From: 13-2-20CM-68-14 sp046733295
Lineage (GTDB): Bacteria > Actinomycetota > Thermoleophilia > Gaiellales > Gaiellaceae
DNA: 64,000 bases
Direction of reading: 5' to 3'
NCBI GenBank assembly: GCA_046733295.1
Contig: JBKPOY010000038.1
Span: forward strand, 12,127-76,126
The first letter of the stretch is position 1; each line of letters begins with the position of its first letter. Below, in pieces: positions 1-8,408 of this stretch. A program made the translations under genes and the position numbers. The notes below the pieces were generated by a model. That model was given only the letters and a program-made list of their open reading frames with translations, was not told where the DNA came from and did no database searches.

Positions 1-558
1 CTGCGCGACGCCGAGACCGCCGAGACCGCGCTGAAGGCGGCGGAGTCGGGCCACCTCGTCTTCTCGACCATGCACACGATCGACGCGGCCGAGACGCTCG
101 GCCGGATGATCGAGTTCTTCCCGGGGATCAAGCAGGCGCAGATCCGCTCGATCCTCGCCGGGGTCCTGCGGGGCGTCGTCAGCCAGCGGCTGCTGCCGCG
201 CGTCGACGGGGGCCGGGTGGCGGCCGTCGAGGTCATGGTCAACAACGCGCGCATCTCCGACCTGATCCGCGAGAACAAGACGGAGGAGATTCCCGACGCA
301 ATCGGCGAGGGGTCGTTCTTCAAGATGCAGACCTTCGAGCAGGCGCTGATCGCGCTCGTCCTGACCGGCGACATCGACCGCGAGGTCGCCGGCGCCGCCG
401 CGACGAATCAGCATGACTTCATGGTCGCGCTCGAGCAGGCCCTGAAGCGGCAGGCGGCTGGGATCAGCAAGGAGGACGAGCGCATGAATCCCACGCCCCC
501 GGCCGCCCGGCCGGAGGAAGCGGAGCCTCTGCCGAACCTCCGCGTCGTCCCGGAGTGA
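1..558 (+). CDS. pilT: PilT-type twitching ATPase, C-terminal part (5' truncated by window edge)
   Basis: The reading frame is open from base 1 (LRDAETAETALKAAESGH) and stops at 556-558, so only the last 185 residues are present. It is the end of a secretion/twitching ATPase of the PilT/PilU family, which hydrolyses ATP to depolymerise pilus fibres. The segment starts at the LRD just after the expected Walker B region and contains the histidine box (HLVFSTMHT) and the family C-terminal helices (AAVEVMV...SFFKMQTFEQAL). The last 35 residues are a Pro/Glu-rich tail. The stop overlaps the next start (TGATG), so the genes are probably co-transcribed. A second, complete PilT lies at 10210. Whether this copy is PilT or PilU cannot be decided without its N-terminus. 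Confidence 0.9.
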   Translation: MRDAETAETALKAAESGHLVFSTMHTIDAAETLGRMIEFFPGIKQAQIRSILAGVLRGVVSQRLLPRVDGGRVAAVEVMVNNARISDLIRENKTEEIPDAIGEGSFFKMQTFEQALIALVLTGDIDREVAGAAATNQHDFMVALEQALKRQAAGISKEDERMNPTPPAARPEEAEPLPNLRVVPE

Positions 559-1985
559 TGAAGCGCGTACTGCTCGGACTGGCGCTCGCCATCGTCAGCG
601 TCGCCTCGACGGCGAGCGCGGACACCTTCCGCATGCTCCCTTCCGCACCGTCGAATCTGCCGAGCTCGACGATCCCCAACCAGCCCGGTCAGATCAGCGT
701 GCCGACGCCGATCTCGCAGGCGCCGGCGCGACCGCAGTCGCTGACCTTCCTGCAGCTGACCTCGCTCTGGCAGCAGGCGGGGCAGGGCTACGGGATCCCC
801 TGGCAGGTGCTCGCGGCCATCAACAAGGTGGAGTCGAACTTCGGCCGCAACATGGGCCCCAGCTCCGCCGGCGCGGTCGGCTGGATGCAGTTCATGCCCT
901 CGACCTGGGACCGCTGGGGGATGGACGCCGACGCCGACGGCATCGCCGATCCGTGGAACGCGACCGACGCGATCTACTCCGCGGCGCGCTACCTCGCCGC
1001 CGCCGGGGGGCGCGCGGACATCGCCCGGGCCGTGCTCGCCTACAACCACGCGCAGTGGTACGTCGACGAGGTGCTGCAGCTCTCGAAAACCTTCGGCGAC
1101 GGCGGTGTCGACACGACCTTCCAGCTCGACCGGCTCCAGGTCTCACTCGATGGAGCGCGGAAGGAAGTAGCGCGCGCGAACCGGAAGCTCGTCGCGGCGA
1201 CGAAGACAGAGCGCGGACTTGCTCGCGCCGAGCGCCGTGCCCTGCGGCGGGTCGGAAGCGTCTCGCTGCTCTCGCGCCAGCTGGAGCTCCAGAAGGCGGC
1301 CACGCTCGTCGGCGTCAGGCACCACGCTGCCGCACAGCGCGTCGACCAGCTCCGAAAGGAGCTCGCCGACGCCGAGTCGGCGCTGCAGGATGCGGCCACG
1401 CAGGTCGCCTCGGCTCCGGCGGCGTCGAGCGCGGGGGCGATGTTCGACGCGCCGACGGCCCAGTCTGGCTACGTCTTTCCAGTCGGCGGCGGCCCGTCGG
1501 TCGTCTCGGTCGCACACACCCATCACGACTATCCGGCGGCCGACATCGCCGCACCCGATGGCTCGCCTGTCTACGCGCTGGCCGACGCGGTCGTCCAGCG
1601 GGCGTGGAGCCAACCGGACGCGCGCTGCGGCATCGGCCTGACCGTCGAGACCGCGGACAACGTCTCCTGGACGTACTGCCACCTCTCGTACCTCGAGCCA
1701 GCCGTGGAGGCAGGGGCCGTGCTCTCCGCCGGCGCACCAGTAGGCCTCGTCGGGCACACCGGGCATGCAACCGGTCCGCACCTGCACTTGCAGCTGAGCC
1801 CGCCCACGGAGTACCCGCAAAGCCAGGCGTGGTTCCAGCAGTTCGCCGGTGTCGCCTTCCGCTGGCAGGACGCCGTCACGCCCGAGCCTCAGGCCGCAAC
1901 CGGTCACGGCACGGTCTTCGCAGAGGTCCCGAGCGGGTCGCAGCCGGCGTCCGGCTCGGGCGGCGTGATCCGGTTCACCCGTTAG
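558..1985 (+). CDS. Secreted bifunctional cell-wall hydrolase: lytic transglycosylase plus M23 peptidase
   Basis: This 475-residue protein has a signal peptide (about residues 1-21). An SLT/MltB-like lytic transglycosylase domain follows (about 60-165), with E92 in VESNFG as the likely catalytic glutamate and the typical GAVGWMQFMPSTW block. An alpha-helical coiled-coil linker (about 185-280) leads to a C-terminal M23 (LytM) endopeptidase domain. Its zinc ligands are probably H322 or H323, D329 and H410, the last in HLHLQ. It should cut both glycan strands and peptide stems outside the membrane. Its position directly after pilT suggests a role in opening peptidoglycan for the pilus machine (inference). 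ATG 558 is chosen; a GTG at 555 is one codon upstream. A 39-bp gap precedes the next gene. Confidence 0.88.
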   Translation: MKRVLLGLALAIVSVASTASADTFRMLPSAPSNLPSSTIPNQPGQISVPTPISQAPARPQSLTFLQLTSLWQQAGQGYGIPWQVLAAINKVESNFGRNMGPSSAGAVGWMQFMPSTWDRWGMDADADGIADPWNATDAIYSAARYLAAAGGRADIARAVLAYNHAQWYVDEVLQLSKTFGDGGVDTTFQLDRLQVSLDGARKEVARANRKLVAATKTERGLARAERRALRRVGSVSLLSRQLELQKAATLVGVRHHAAAQRVDQLRKELADAESALQDAATQVASAPAASSAGAMFDAPTAQSGYVFPVGGGPSVVSVAHTHHDYPAADIAAPDGSPVYALADAVVQRAWSQPDARCGIGLTVETADNVSWTYCHLSYLEPAVEAGAVLSAGAPVGLVGHTGHATGPHLHLQLSPPTEYPQSQAWFQQFAGVAFRWQDAVTPEPQAATGHGTVFAEVPSGSQPASGSGGVIRFTR

Positions 1986-2024
1986 GGGGAAGGCGCGGGG
2001 CCGCACGGTGCCGACTACGCGTGT

Positions 2025-2945
2025 ATGGCGGTCCGTCTTGGCGCGCTCTTGCCACGCGTCCTCGTGGTTTCTGTGGTCTGGATCCTCGCATCCGGAACGC
2101 TGACGTTCGCCGCCGAAAGGCAGCTTTACGCCCATGTCGAGGCGAAGGCGCCGGCGCCCACGGCGAAGCCGACCCTCGTGGTCCCCGACATCAGGTCGCA
2201 GGCGTTCGTCTTCGCCAAGGGAATCCTCGAAGACGGCGGCTTCGCCTGGCACGTCGTCGGCGGGGTGCACGGCTACGCGACCAACCTCGTGGCTTCGCAG
2301 ATGCCCGCTGCCGGCACTCGGATCGAGGACACGGGCGCGCCGACGATCACGCTGCGGCTCTCGCGCGGCCACTACCCCGAGACCGGGACACCGCAGGACA
2401 CTGCTCCCTACGTCGGAACGGCGACGCGGCTCGCAGGTGCGATCAACGCGCCGACGAAGAAGCGCGCCGCGGGCAAGGCCCCGCTGGCGCCGCCGAAGAT
2501 CGCCTCGGCCAAGAAGGCGGCGCCTGCCGCGCGGAAGCACCTCGCGCGGGCGGCCGCGAAGCCGGTCAAGCGGGCGAAGCCGCTCCAGCCCGCGAGGCCG
2601 GCCAAGCCGGCGAAGCGAGCTGTGCACAAGACGAGGCCCGCCGCCTTCCACGTTCCCGGGGCGCCGAAGGAGCCGTCGAACGAGATTTCCCTCCCCGCCC
2701 GCGCCGAGCGTCTCAGCGCGTGGCTGACGCCGTCGCGTCCTCCCACCGCCGCGAACCAGCGGCACTGGCTCTACCAGCACGCCTGGATCGTCACCGGCGC
2801 CCGGTTCGGCTGGTGGCACGGCGCCGCTGCCCTCCGCGTCCTCATCCGCGTCGACCACCGCGTCCGGTCCCAGTGGGGGATCGGCTCTCGCAGTGAAAAG
2901 GTCGCGCGCCGAGCCCTCGCCGCCATCGAGGCGAGGGCCAAGTGA
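2025..2945 (+). CDS. Membrane-anchored PASTA-domain protein with Lys/Ala/Pro-rich linker
   Basis: The product has 306 residues. The N-terminus is hydrophobic (about 5-28, signal peptide or anchor). One PASTA-like module follows (about 48-112: VPDIRSQAFVFAKGILEDGG...ASQMPAAGTRI). PASTA modules bind muropeptides or beta-lactam-like ligands in cell-wall kinases and PBPs. Residues about 128-215 are a basic, low-complexity Lys/Ala/Pro linker of a type that can bind anionic wall polymers. The last 90 residues form an unrecognised conserved-looking segment. The ATG at 2025 is the first good start. The 3' end overlaps the next pilin-like gene by 4 bases, which places it in the pilus operon. A role in attaching the pilus assembly to the wall is inference. 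Confidence 0.72.
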   Translation: MAVRLGALLPRVLVVSVVWILASGTLTFAAERQLYAHVEAKAPAPTAKPTLVVPDIRSQAFVFAKGILEDGGFAWHVVGGVHGYATNLVASQMPAAGTRIEDTGAPTITLRLSRGHYPETGTPQDTAPYVGTATRLAGAINAPTKKRAAGKAPLAPPKIASAKKAAPAARKHLARAAAKPVKRAKPLQPARPAKPAKRAVHKTRPAAFHVPGAPKEPSNEISLPARAERLSAWLTPSRPPTAANQRHWLYQHAWIVTGARFGWWHGAAALRVLIRVDHRVRSQWGIGSRSEKVARRALAAIEARAK

Positions 2946-3544
2946 GGAAGCTGCGAGCGCTTCGAGCGCGGCTCGCACGCGAGGAGCGTGGCTACACCCT
3001 CGTCGAGCTGCTGACGGTGATCGTGATCCTCGGGGTCGTCATGGAAGGTCTCACCACCGTCTTCGTGACCGCCTCGCGCGCCGAGGTCAACATGAACAAC
3101 CGCTTCCAGGCCCAGCAGACCGCCCGCGTGGCGCTGGACAAGGTCCGTCGCGAGGTGCATTGCGCCTCGGACGCGGGCTCGACCACGGCGAACACGCAGG
3201 TCTCGCTCGTGACGCTGACCCTGCCGACGTACTGCAAGACGTACTCCGGCAGCTCGGTCGTGACGTGGTGCACGAAGAACCTCTCGACCAACCGCTACGC
3301 CCTGTACCGGATCAACGCGAACAGCGCGACGTGCACGGGCGGCGTCAAGTGGGCGGACTACCTGATCCCCACCTCGACAGCGCCGGTCTGCAGCAGCGCC
3401 CTTTGCGCCTTCAGCTACCAGACGGCCACCGGCAGTCTCGCCCGGCTGCACGTGGACCTCGCGGTCAACGTGCGCCCCGCGAACACGACCGAGACCTACG
3501 AGCTGATCGACGACCTCGTGCTGAGGAATAGCAGCCGGCCATGA
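2942..3544 (+). CDS. PilW-like minor pilin / prepilin-type protein
   Basis: The product has 200 residues. The N-terminus has a short basic leader followed by a class III prepilin motif: EERG then YTLVELLTVIVILGVV, with cleavage expected after the glycine and the conserved Glu at +5 of the mature protein. The hydrophobic helix is followed by a Cys-containing, Ser/Thr-rich globular domain. Minor pilins of this kind initiate or cap the fibre. It starts with GTG at 2942, overlapping the previous stop, and its own TGA overlaps the ATG of the next gene at 3541. PilW is assigned from size and its position before a PilX-like gene; sequence identity to PilW itself was not tested. Confidence 0.8.
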   Translation: MRKLRALRARLAREERGYTLVELLTVIVILGVVMEGLTTVFVTASRAEVNMNNRFQAQQTARVALDKVRREVHCASDAGSTTANTQVSLVTLTLPTYCKTYSGSSVVTWCTKNLSTNRYALYRINANSATCTGGVKWADYLIPTSTAPVCSSALCAFSYQTATGSLARLHVDLAVNVRPANTTETYELIDDLVLRNSSRP

Positions 3545-5289
3545 AGGGCATCGTCTCGGCACTTCGGAAGCGCCTGGCCGCCGACGAGCGAGGCTTCGCC
3601 CTCGTGCTCGCGCTCGGCGTGCTGACGGTGCTCGCCATCATGATCGTGACGATCATCCAGTACACGAGCACGAACCAGCGGACCGCCTATTTCAGCAGGG
3701 CGAAGGTGACGGCGTTCGATGCCGCCGACGCCGGCATGAACAACGCCCTCTCCGTGCTGAACAACCCGACCCAGAATGCGCTCGACCCCGACGTCCTGCC
3801 GGCGTGCACCGGTGCGCAGTCGGGGTGGAAGCACAGCTACTACGACAACGCGACCGCCGACTGGTGCGGCACGCTCGACCGTGCGGCGGCGACCTGGTCG
3901 CTGAAAGCGGTTGGCTATCTCAAGAACCCCACGGGCCCGAACGCCGGCAATGTCAGCAGGACGCTGACGGCGAAGGTCACGGTTCAGCCGACGTTGACCC
4001 AGCCGCTGAACAACCCCGTCTGGAACTACCTGTACGCCGGCCACACCGGCAGCACCTGCGACCAGACGCTGAACAACAACATCACGGGCGCCTCCCGGAT
4101 GTACATCGCCGGCAATCTCTGTCTGAGCCCGAACGTGCAGCTTGCGCAGTCGATGGTGATCGTGGGCGGCAACCTCGACGTCTCGAACAACGCCGCCGTC
4201 GGCGCGAGCACGAACATGAGCACGCGCGTCGAGACGTACGTCGGCAACAACTGCCGCTACGGCAGCAGCAGCCCGCCGTGGGTCACCTGCACGGGGAACC
4301 AGGACGCGAACCACATCTACAGCAAGCTCTCCGACGGAACCACGCTCGCCGTCAGCCACAATCCGCCGGTCGTCCCTCCTCCGACCGCGGACTTCGCAAC
4401 GTGGTACGAGAACGCCATTCCCGGGCCCTCCCAGTCGTGCACGACCTCCAGCGGGACCGTTCCGACCTTCGACAACAACTACCCCAGCCGCGACAACAGC
4501 GTCGCGTCGGTGTTCGACCTCACCCCGTCGAGCTCGTACACGTGCCGCGTCGGGCGCGGCGCGGCGACGACCGTCTCGTCGGCGGTCAACGCCTCGCAGA
4601 CCACGCTCTCCATCGCCTCGGCGACCGGCTTCCCGACCACCGGCACCTATCGGATCCGGGTCGACGACGAGCAGATGACGGTGACCGGCGGGCAAGGAAC
4701 GACGACGTGGACGGTGACGCGCGGCGTCAACGGCACGACGGCCACCACGCACGCCAGCGGCCAGACGGTCGCGCAGGACGACGCCGGCACGAGCGGCGAG
4801 ATCTCCTGGAACGCGACGACGAAGAACCTCACGCTGGTCGGCACGATCTTCATCGACGGCAGCGCCAAGGTCTCGAACGGCGCCCTCAATACGTACAACG
4901 GCCAGGCGACCCTGTACCTGTCCGGCACCTTCTTCGGGAACGGCTCGCTCTGCGGCGCAGTCTCGGGATCGGCGTGCAACTTCGCCGGCTGGAACCCCAA
5001 CACCGAGATGCTGACGATCGTCGCCAACGGGAACGGGGGTCAGGTCAACCCCGGCGACAGCATCCAGATCGCGAACAACTTCTCGTACCAGGGCGGCCTG
5101 TTCGCGACGAACAACGTCGAGCTCGGGAACAACGTGAACATCGACGGACCGATCGTCGGCAGCTCGATTGTCCTCAGCAACAACCTGGCGACGAACGCCT
5201 TCCCGACCGTGACGACGGTGCCGGTAGGGATGCCGTCGAACCCGGCCGTCTACGCTCAGCCGAATCCCCCGCAGAGCTTCTCCGGCTGA
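3541..5289 (+). CDS. PilX-like pilus assembly protein with large extracellular domain
   Basis: The product has 582 residues. The N-terminus (RGFALVLALGVLTVLAIMIVTIIQY) resembles PilX/GspK-type prepilins that lack Glu5. It is followed by a helix containing AADAGMNNAL, typical of PilX N-terminal domains. The rest is a long Asn/Ser/Thr-rich beta-type ectodomain ending in a polymer-like NNVELGNNVNIDG region. Residues about 337-417 form a distinct module (SQTTLSIASATGFP...MTVTGG...WTVTRGVNGTT) of a type also seen in phage tail and adhesin proteins. It could be a pilus-tip adhesin or initiator. Translation is coupled by an ATGA overlap with the upstream pilin gene. Confidence 0.75.
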   Translation: MKGIVSALRKRLAADERGFALVLALGVLTVLAIMIVTIIQYTSTNQRTAYFSRAKVTAFDAADAGMNNALSVLNNPTQNALDPDVLPACTGAQSGWKHSYYDNATADWCGTLDRAAATWSLKAVGYLKNPTGPNAGNVSRTLTAKVTVQPTLTQPLNNPVWNYLYAGHTGSTCDQTLNNNITGASRMYIAGNLCLSPNVQLAQSMVIVGGNLDVSNNAAVGASTNMSTRVETYVGNNCRYGSSSPPWVTCTGNQDANHIYSKLSDGTTLAVSHNPPVVPPPTADFATWYENAIPGPSQSCTTSSGTVPTFDNNYPSRDNSVASVFDLTPSSSYTCRVGRGAATTVSSAVNASQTTLSIASATGFPTTGTYRIRVDDEQMTVTGGQGTTTWTVTRGVNGTTATTHASGQTVAQDDAGTSGEISWNATTKNLTLVGTIFIDGSAKVSNGALNTYNGQATLYLSGTFFGNGSLCGAVSGSACNFAGWNPNTEMLTIVANGNGGQVNPGDSIQIANNFSYQGGLFATNNVELGNNVNIDGPIVGSSIVLSNNLATNAFPTVTTVPVGMPSNPAVYAQPNPPQSFSG

Positions 5290-5290
5290 T

Positions 5291-5318
5291 TCAACTCGGC
5301 GCAGCCCGGCGCCGATAG
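5291..5318 (+). promoter_or_regulatory. Sigma-28-type promoter candidate upstream of pilD
   Basis: TCAACTCG (5291-5298), a 12-base spacer and GCCGATAG (5311-5318) match the FliA/SigD/WhiG layout (TAAA, 15-16 bases, GCCGATAA). The -10 element lies only 8 bases before the GTG start and overlaps the AGGAGG ribosome-binding site at 5317-5322. A transcript from here would be leaderless or nearly so. Confidence 0.55.
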
Positions 5319-5325
5319 GAGGATC

Positions 5326-6078
5326 GTGAACGCTGCGCTCGCCGCCTTCGCCTTTGCCCCTGGGCTCGCCGTGGGAAGCTTCCTGAACGTCGTCGCCGCC
5401 CGGCTGCCGCTGCGGCAATCCGTCATCAGGCCCCGCTCGGCATGCATGCGCTGCGGCAACGAGCTCGCGTGGTTCGACAACGTGCCGCTGGTCTCGTACC
5501 TCGCCCTCCGTGGGCGCTGCCGCTCCTGCGGCGTGCGAATCGGGCTCCTCTACCCGGCCGTGGAGCTGGCCACCGCGGTCCTGGTGGCGGCGTGCGTGTT
5601 GAAGTTCGGTCTCACCGCGCAGGCGCTCGTGGCCGCGTTCTTCTGCGCCGTGCTCGTCGCGGTGACCGCGACCGACATCACGCACCGGATCGTCCCGAAC
5701 CGGATCGTCGTCCCGGCCGCCGGCATCGTGCTCGTCGCCCAGACGGCGATCGAGCCGAGCCCCCAGTGGCTGATCGGCGCGCTCGGGGCCTCGCTCTTCC
5801 TCTTCGTCGCGGCGCTGGCGTACCCGGCCGGCATGGGGATGGGGGACGTGAAGCTCGCCCTGCTGATGGGCGCGGCGCTCGGCAAGACGGTTCCCGTGGC
5901 GATGCTGAGCGGGATGATCTTCGCGCTGCTGCCGAGCCTCCTCCTGCTTGCCCGGCACGGCTCGGCGGCGCGCAAGATGGCGATTCCCTTCGCGCCCTTC
6001 CTAGCGCTGGGCAGCGTTCTGGCGCTGTTCGCCGGCCCGTGGCTGCTGCACGGCTACTGGGCGCTCTTCACGGCCTAG
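5326..6078 (+). CDS. pilD: Type IV prepilin peptidase / N-methyltransferase (PilD)
   Basis: This 250-residue polytopic membrane aspartyl protease removes the leader of prepilins after Gly and usually methylates the new N-terminus. Visible marks are the GSFLNVVAARLP motif near the N-terminus and the zinc-binding cysteine pairs CMRC and CRSC in the cytoplasmic methyltransferase loop. The two catalytic aspartates lie in TDITHRIVPN and in the GMGMGDVKL motif (GxGD). Six to eight hydrophobic helices are evident. Length fits the family. The GTG at 5326 follows AGGAGG with a short 3-base spacing. It probably processes all five pilins encoded in this window. Confidence 0.95.
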   Translation: MNAALAAFAFAPGLAVGSFLNVVAARLPLRQSVIRPRSACMRCGNELAWFDNVPLVSYLALRGRCRSCGVRIGLLYPAVELATAVLVAACVLKFGLTAQALVAAFFCAVLVAVTATDITHRIVPNRIVVPAAGIVLVAQTAIEPSPQWLIGALGASLFLFVAALAYPAGMGMGDVKLALLMGAALGKTVPVAMLSGMIFALLPSLLLLARHGSAARKMAIPFAPFLALGSVLALFAGPWLLHGYWALFTA

Positions 6079-6093
6079 AACCCCCGAAAAACC

Positions 6094-6121
6094 TCAGGTT
6101 TCCGGCCGCTGGCGCCGATAC
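6094..6121 (+). promoter_or_regulatory. Sigma-28-type promoter candidate upstream of pilB
   Basis: TCAGGTTT (6094-6101) matches six of eight bases of the E. coli FliA -35 octamer TAAAGTTT. A 12-base spacer leads to GCCGATAC (6114-6121). The start site would be near 6127, followed by the GAGGGA ribosome-binding site (6129-6134) and the GTG at 6143. Confidence 0.65.
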
Positions 6122-6142
6122 CTCATTCGAGGGATATGACCC

Positions 6143-7939
6143 GTGAATCCTGAGCGCCCCAACCTGCGGACCGCCGGCAAGGCGGGCTCCAGAGCCGGCG
6201 ACGACGGCGGCTCGTCGCCGCCTGCGTTCGGCGGCGGCGTGAACGCGACCGCCGAGCTCGTAGCCGACCTGCTCGCGGCGACCGGGCTGCTCGCGGAGGA
6301 CAAGCTCAACGTCGTCCGCGGCGCCGCCGGCCAGGGCTCGATCGCCCAGGCGATCGTGGAGGAGGGCTATGCCGCGAGCGAGGGCGTGGCCCGGATGCTC
6401 TCGGCCCGTTACCACCTGCCGCTGGTCGACCTCGCCTTGAACGGGGTGGCGGAGGAGGCGGCGAAGGCGGTGCCGCTGCACGTGCTCGAGCGTCTGACTG
6501 CCATCCCGTACGAGCTCGACGACGACACGCTGCGCGTCGCGATCGCAGATCCCGGCAACGTGCACGCCATCGACGAGCTCCGGCTCGCGACGCGGCACCA
6601 GGTCGAGCTCGCCGTCGCCTCGCGCGACGACATCCTCGCCGAGACCCGCCGCCTCTCCCGCGCCTCCGAGGCCTTCGGGGCCCGCGCGGTGCTGGAGGAG
6701 GAAGCGGCCGCGATGGAGGAGGAAGAGGAAGAGGCCGACGATCTCGAGGCGGACGACGGGATCTCGGACGCGCCGCTCGTCCGGCTCGTCAACTCAATCA
6801 TCTTTCAGGCGGCCGAGGATGGGGCCTCGGACGTCCACTTCGAGCCGCAGGAGGACGCCCTCGTCGTTCGCCTCCGGATCGACGGCGTCCTCCACGAGGT
6901 GCAGCGCATTCCGAAGCGGATGATGGCGGGCGTGACCACGCGTCTGAAGGTGCTCGCGAAGCTCGACATCGCCGAGCGGCGTAAGCCGCAGGACGGTCGC
7001 ATCTCGCTGAACGCGGCCGCGGCCGGTCGACTGCTCGACATCCGTGTCGCGACGCTGCCCACGGTGGAGGGCGAGTCGCTCGTCATGCGCCTCCTCGACA
7101 AGTCGAAGAAGGCTCCGACGCTGGAGGAGCTCGGCCTGTCGGACGAGATGCGCGAGCGGCTGTCCGAGCTGATCCGGCGGCCGACCGGCGCCCTCCTCGT
7201 GACCGGGCCGACGGGTTCCGGTAAATCGACGACGCTCTACGCGTCGCTGGCGGAGATCAACCAGCCCTCGATCAACATCATCACGGTCGAGGATCCGGTC
7301 GAGTACCGCCTTGCGGGCATCAACCAGGTGCAGATCAACCAGCGCGCCGGTCTCACCTTCGCGGCCGCGCTGCGCTCGATCCTCCGGTCCGACCCCGACG
7401 TCGTGATGGTGGGTGAGATCCGCGACCCCGAGACGGCGAAGATCTCGATCGAGGCGGCCCTGACGGGTCACCTCGTCCTCTCGACGCTGCACACGAACGA
7501 CGCGCCCGGCGCTCTGACACGGTTGAACGAGATGGGCGTCGAGCCGTTCCTGACCGGCTCGGCCGTCACGGGCGTGCTGGCGCAGCGGCTCGCGCGGAAG
7601 CTCTGCACGCACTGCTGCGAGATGTACCAGCCGTCCGTGGACGAGCTCCTGAAGGCACGCGTCTCCCCGGACGTGGCCGCCTCGGCCGACGGGATGGTCT
7701 TCTACCGCAAGAAGGGCTGTCCCCGGTGCGGCCAGACAGGTTACAAGGGCCGGATCGGCATCTACCAGCTGTTGACGATGACGGAGCAGATCGAGACGCT
7801 CGCGGCCCAGAAGGCGAGCCGCGAGGACATCGAGCGGGCGGCAATGGACGACGGCATGCGCACCCTGTGGGACGACGGCATCGCCAAGGTCGCCGCCGGC
7901 CTCACGTCGGTCGAAGAGCTCGCGCGGATCACCGTGTAG
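6143..7939 (+). CDS. pilB: Type IV pilus extension ATPase PilB (GspE family)
   Basis: The product has 598 residues. After a Gly/Ser-rich start comes a GspE/MshE-type N-domain (about 35-170), then an acidic stretch of about 20 residues with seven consecutive Glu. The C-terminal hexameric motor follows. It has Walker A GPTGSGKST (about residue 355), the Asp box, Walker B region PDVVMVGEIRD, the histidine box HLVLSTLHT and the four-cysteine zinc site (CTHCC...CPRCGQTGYKGR) that marks assembly ATPases rather than PilT. It powers pilin polymerisation. The GTG start has GAGGGA 8 bases upstream. MshE-type N-domains can bind c-di-GMP; whether this one does is open. A diguanylate cyclase gene lies 28 kb downstream. 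Confidence 0.95.
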   Translation: MNPERPNLRTAGKAGSRAGDDGGSSPPAFGGGVNATAELVADLLAATGLLAEDKLNVVRGAAGQGSIAQAIVEEGYAASEGVARMLSARYHLPLVDLALNGVAEEAAKAVPLHVLERLTAIPYELDDDTLRVAIADPGNVHAIDELRLATRHQVELAVASRDDILAETRRLSRASEAFGARAVLEEEAAAMEEEEEEADDLEADDGISDAPLVRLVNSIIFQAAEDGASDVHFEPQEDALVVRLRIDGVLHEVQRIPKRMMAGVTTRLKVLAKLDIAERRKPQDGRISLNAAAAGRLLDIRVATLPTVEGESLVMRLLDKSKKAPTLEELGLSDEMRERLSELIRRPTGALLVTGPTGSGKSTTLYASLAEINQPSINIITVEDPVEYRLAGINQVQINQRAGLTFAAALRSILRSDPDVVMVGEIRDPETAKISIEAALTGHLVLSTLHTNDAPGALTRLNEMGVEPFLTGSAVTGVLAQRLARKLCTHCCEMYQPSVDELLKARVSPDVAASADGMVFYRKKGCPRCGQTGYKGRIGIYQLLTMTEQIETLAAQKASREDIERAAMDDGMRTLWDDGIAKVAAGLTSVEELARITV

Positions 7940-7985
7940 GCATTCGGTCGGAACGGGCGCGGCGTGACGATCGCGTTCGACCCGC

Positions 7986-8103
7986 GTGACACTCCTGTAA
8001 TCACGTCGGACACCGCACGCGGGCCGGCAGAACCGCCGTCCGTGCAGCGGTTTCGTCGCAACTGTGGAACGTCCGTGGCAGTTCGGTAACGGTGTCCGAC
8101 ACC
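7986..8103. repeat. Paired REP-like palindromes between pilB and the minus-strand pilin locus
   Basis: The 190-base gap between convergent genes holds two copies of a palindromic element. CACGTCGGACACC (8002-8014) is the inverted form of GGTGTCCGACGTG. GTAACGGTGTCCGACACC (8086-8103) is the direct form. The core GGTGTC-C-GACACC is a perfect inverted repeat. The same element occurs at the RAYT gene (14952, 15594) and at 59943/60025. The stretch between the two copies can form a small AACCGC/GCGGTT hairpin. Nothing else was recognised in this gap. Confidence 0.75.
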
Positions 8104-8129
8104 AGGACGCGGCCCGGGCGGCCGCAGCT

Positions 8130-8408
8130 CTACTGGGCCTGTACGTCGCAGCCGAGGTACATCAGCGCCTCGACCGCTTCGGTCACGAAAGCCGTCGCCT
8201 GCTTCGCGTCCGCGAAGGTGTACGGCCCCGGCTCGACGGTGGCCGTGGACGGGGCGCCGACCGGGTAGACCTCCGCTTCGACGACGCAGGAGTCGCCGAA
8301 GTCGACCGCCTTCAGCACGGCCACCGAGCGGCCGTCCTTGCGTGCGTGCCGGACGAACAGCTCCCGGCCCGCACCGGGGGAGGCGCCGGCGTCCGCGGCC
8401 TTGGCCAT
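8130..8408 (-). CDS. Small hypothetical protein of the pilin locus
   Basis: The product is 92 residues, without signal peptide or membrane segment. It contains a segment ELFVRHARKDGRSVAVLKAVDFGDSCVVEAEVYP and ends in EALMYLGCDVQAQ. I do not recognise the family. The ATG at 8408 overlaps the stop of the thioredoxin-fold-like gene upstream (ATGA), so the two are translationally coupled and probably act together. The C-terminus looks like a small alpha/beta domain. Co-expression with the pilins is suggested by the sigma-28-type promoter at 9024-9051, which would serve this two-gene unit. Confidence 0.65.
   Translation of the reverse strand: MAKAADAGASPGAGRELFVRHARKDGRSVAVLKAVDFGDSCVVEAEVYPVGAPSTATVEPGPYTFADAKQATAFVTEAVEALMYLGCDVQAQ

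Noticed and set aside
2009..2018. GCCGACTAC upstream of the PASTA gene as another sigma-28-type -10 element
   Set aside because: It has an extra base within the core and no -35-like octamer at 11-13 bases; the gene is probably transcribed with the upstream operon.
1143..2978. Long open frame on the minus strand opposite the transglycosylase and PASTA genes (and similar ones opposite rpoB, rpoC, fusA)
   Set aside because: Arg/Ala/Gly-rich composition typical of antisense frames of GC-rich genes; no domain, no ribosome-binding site, and real genes are on the other strand.
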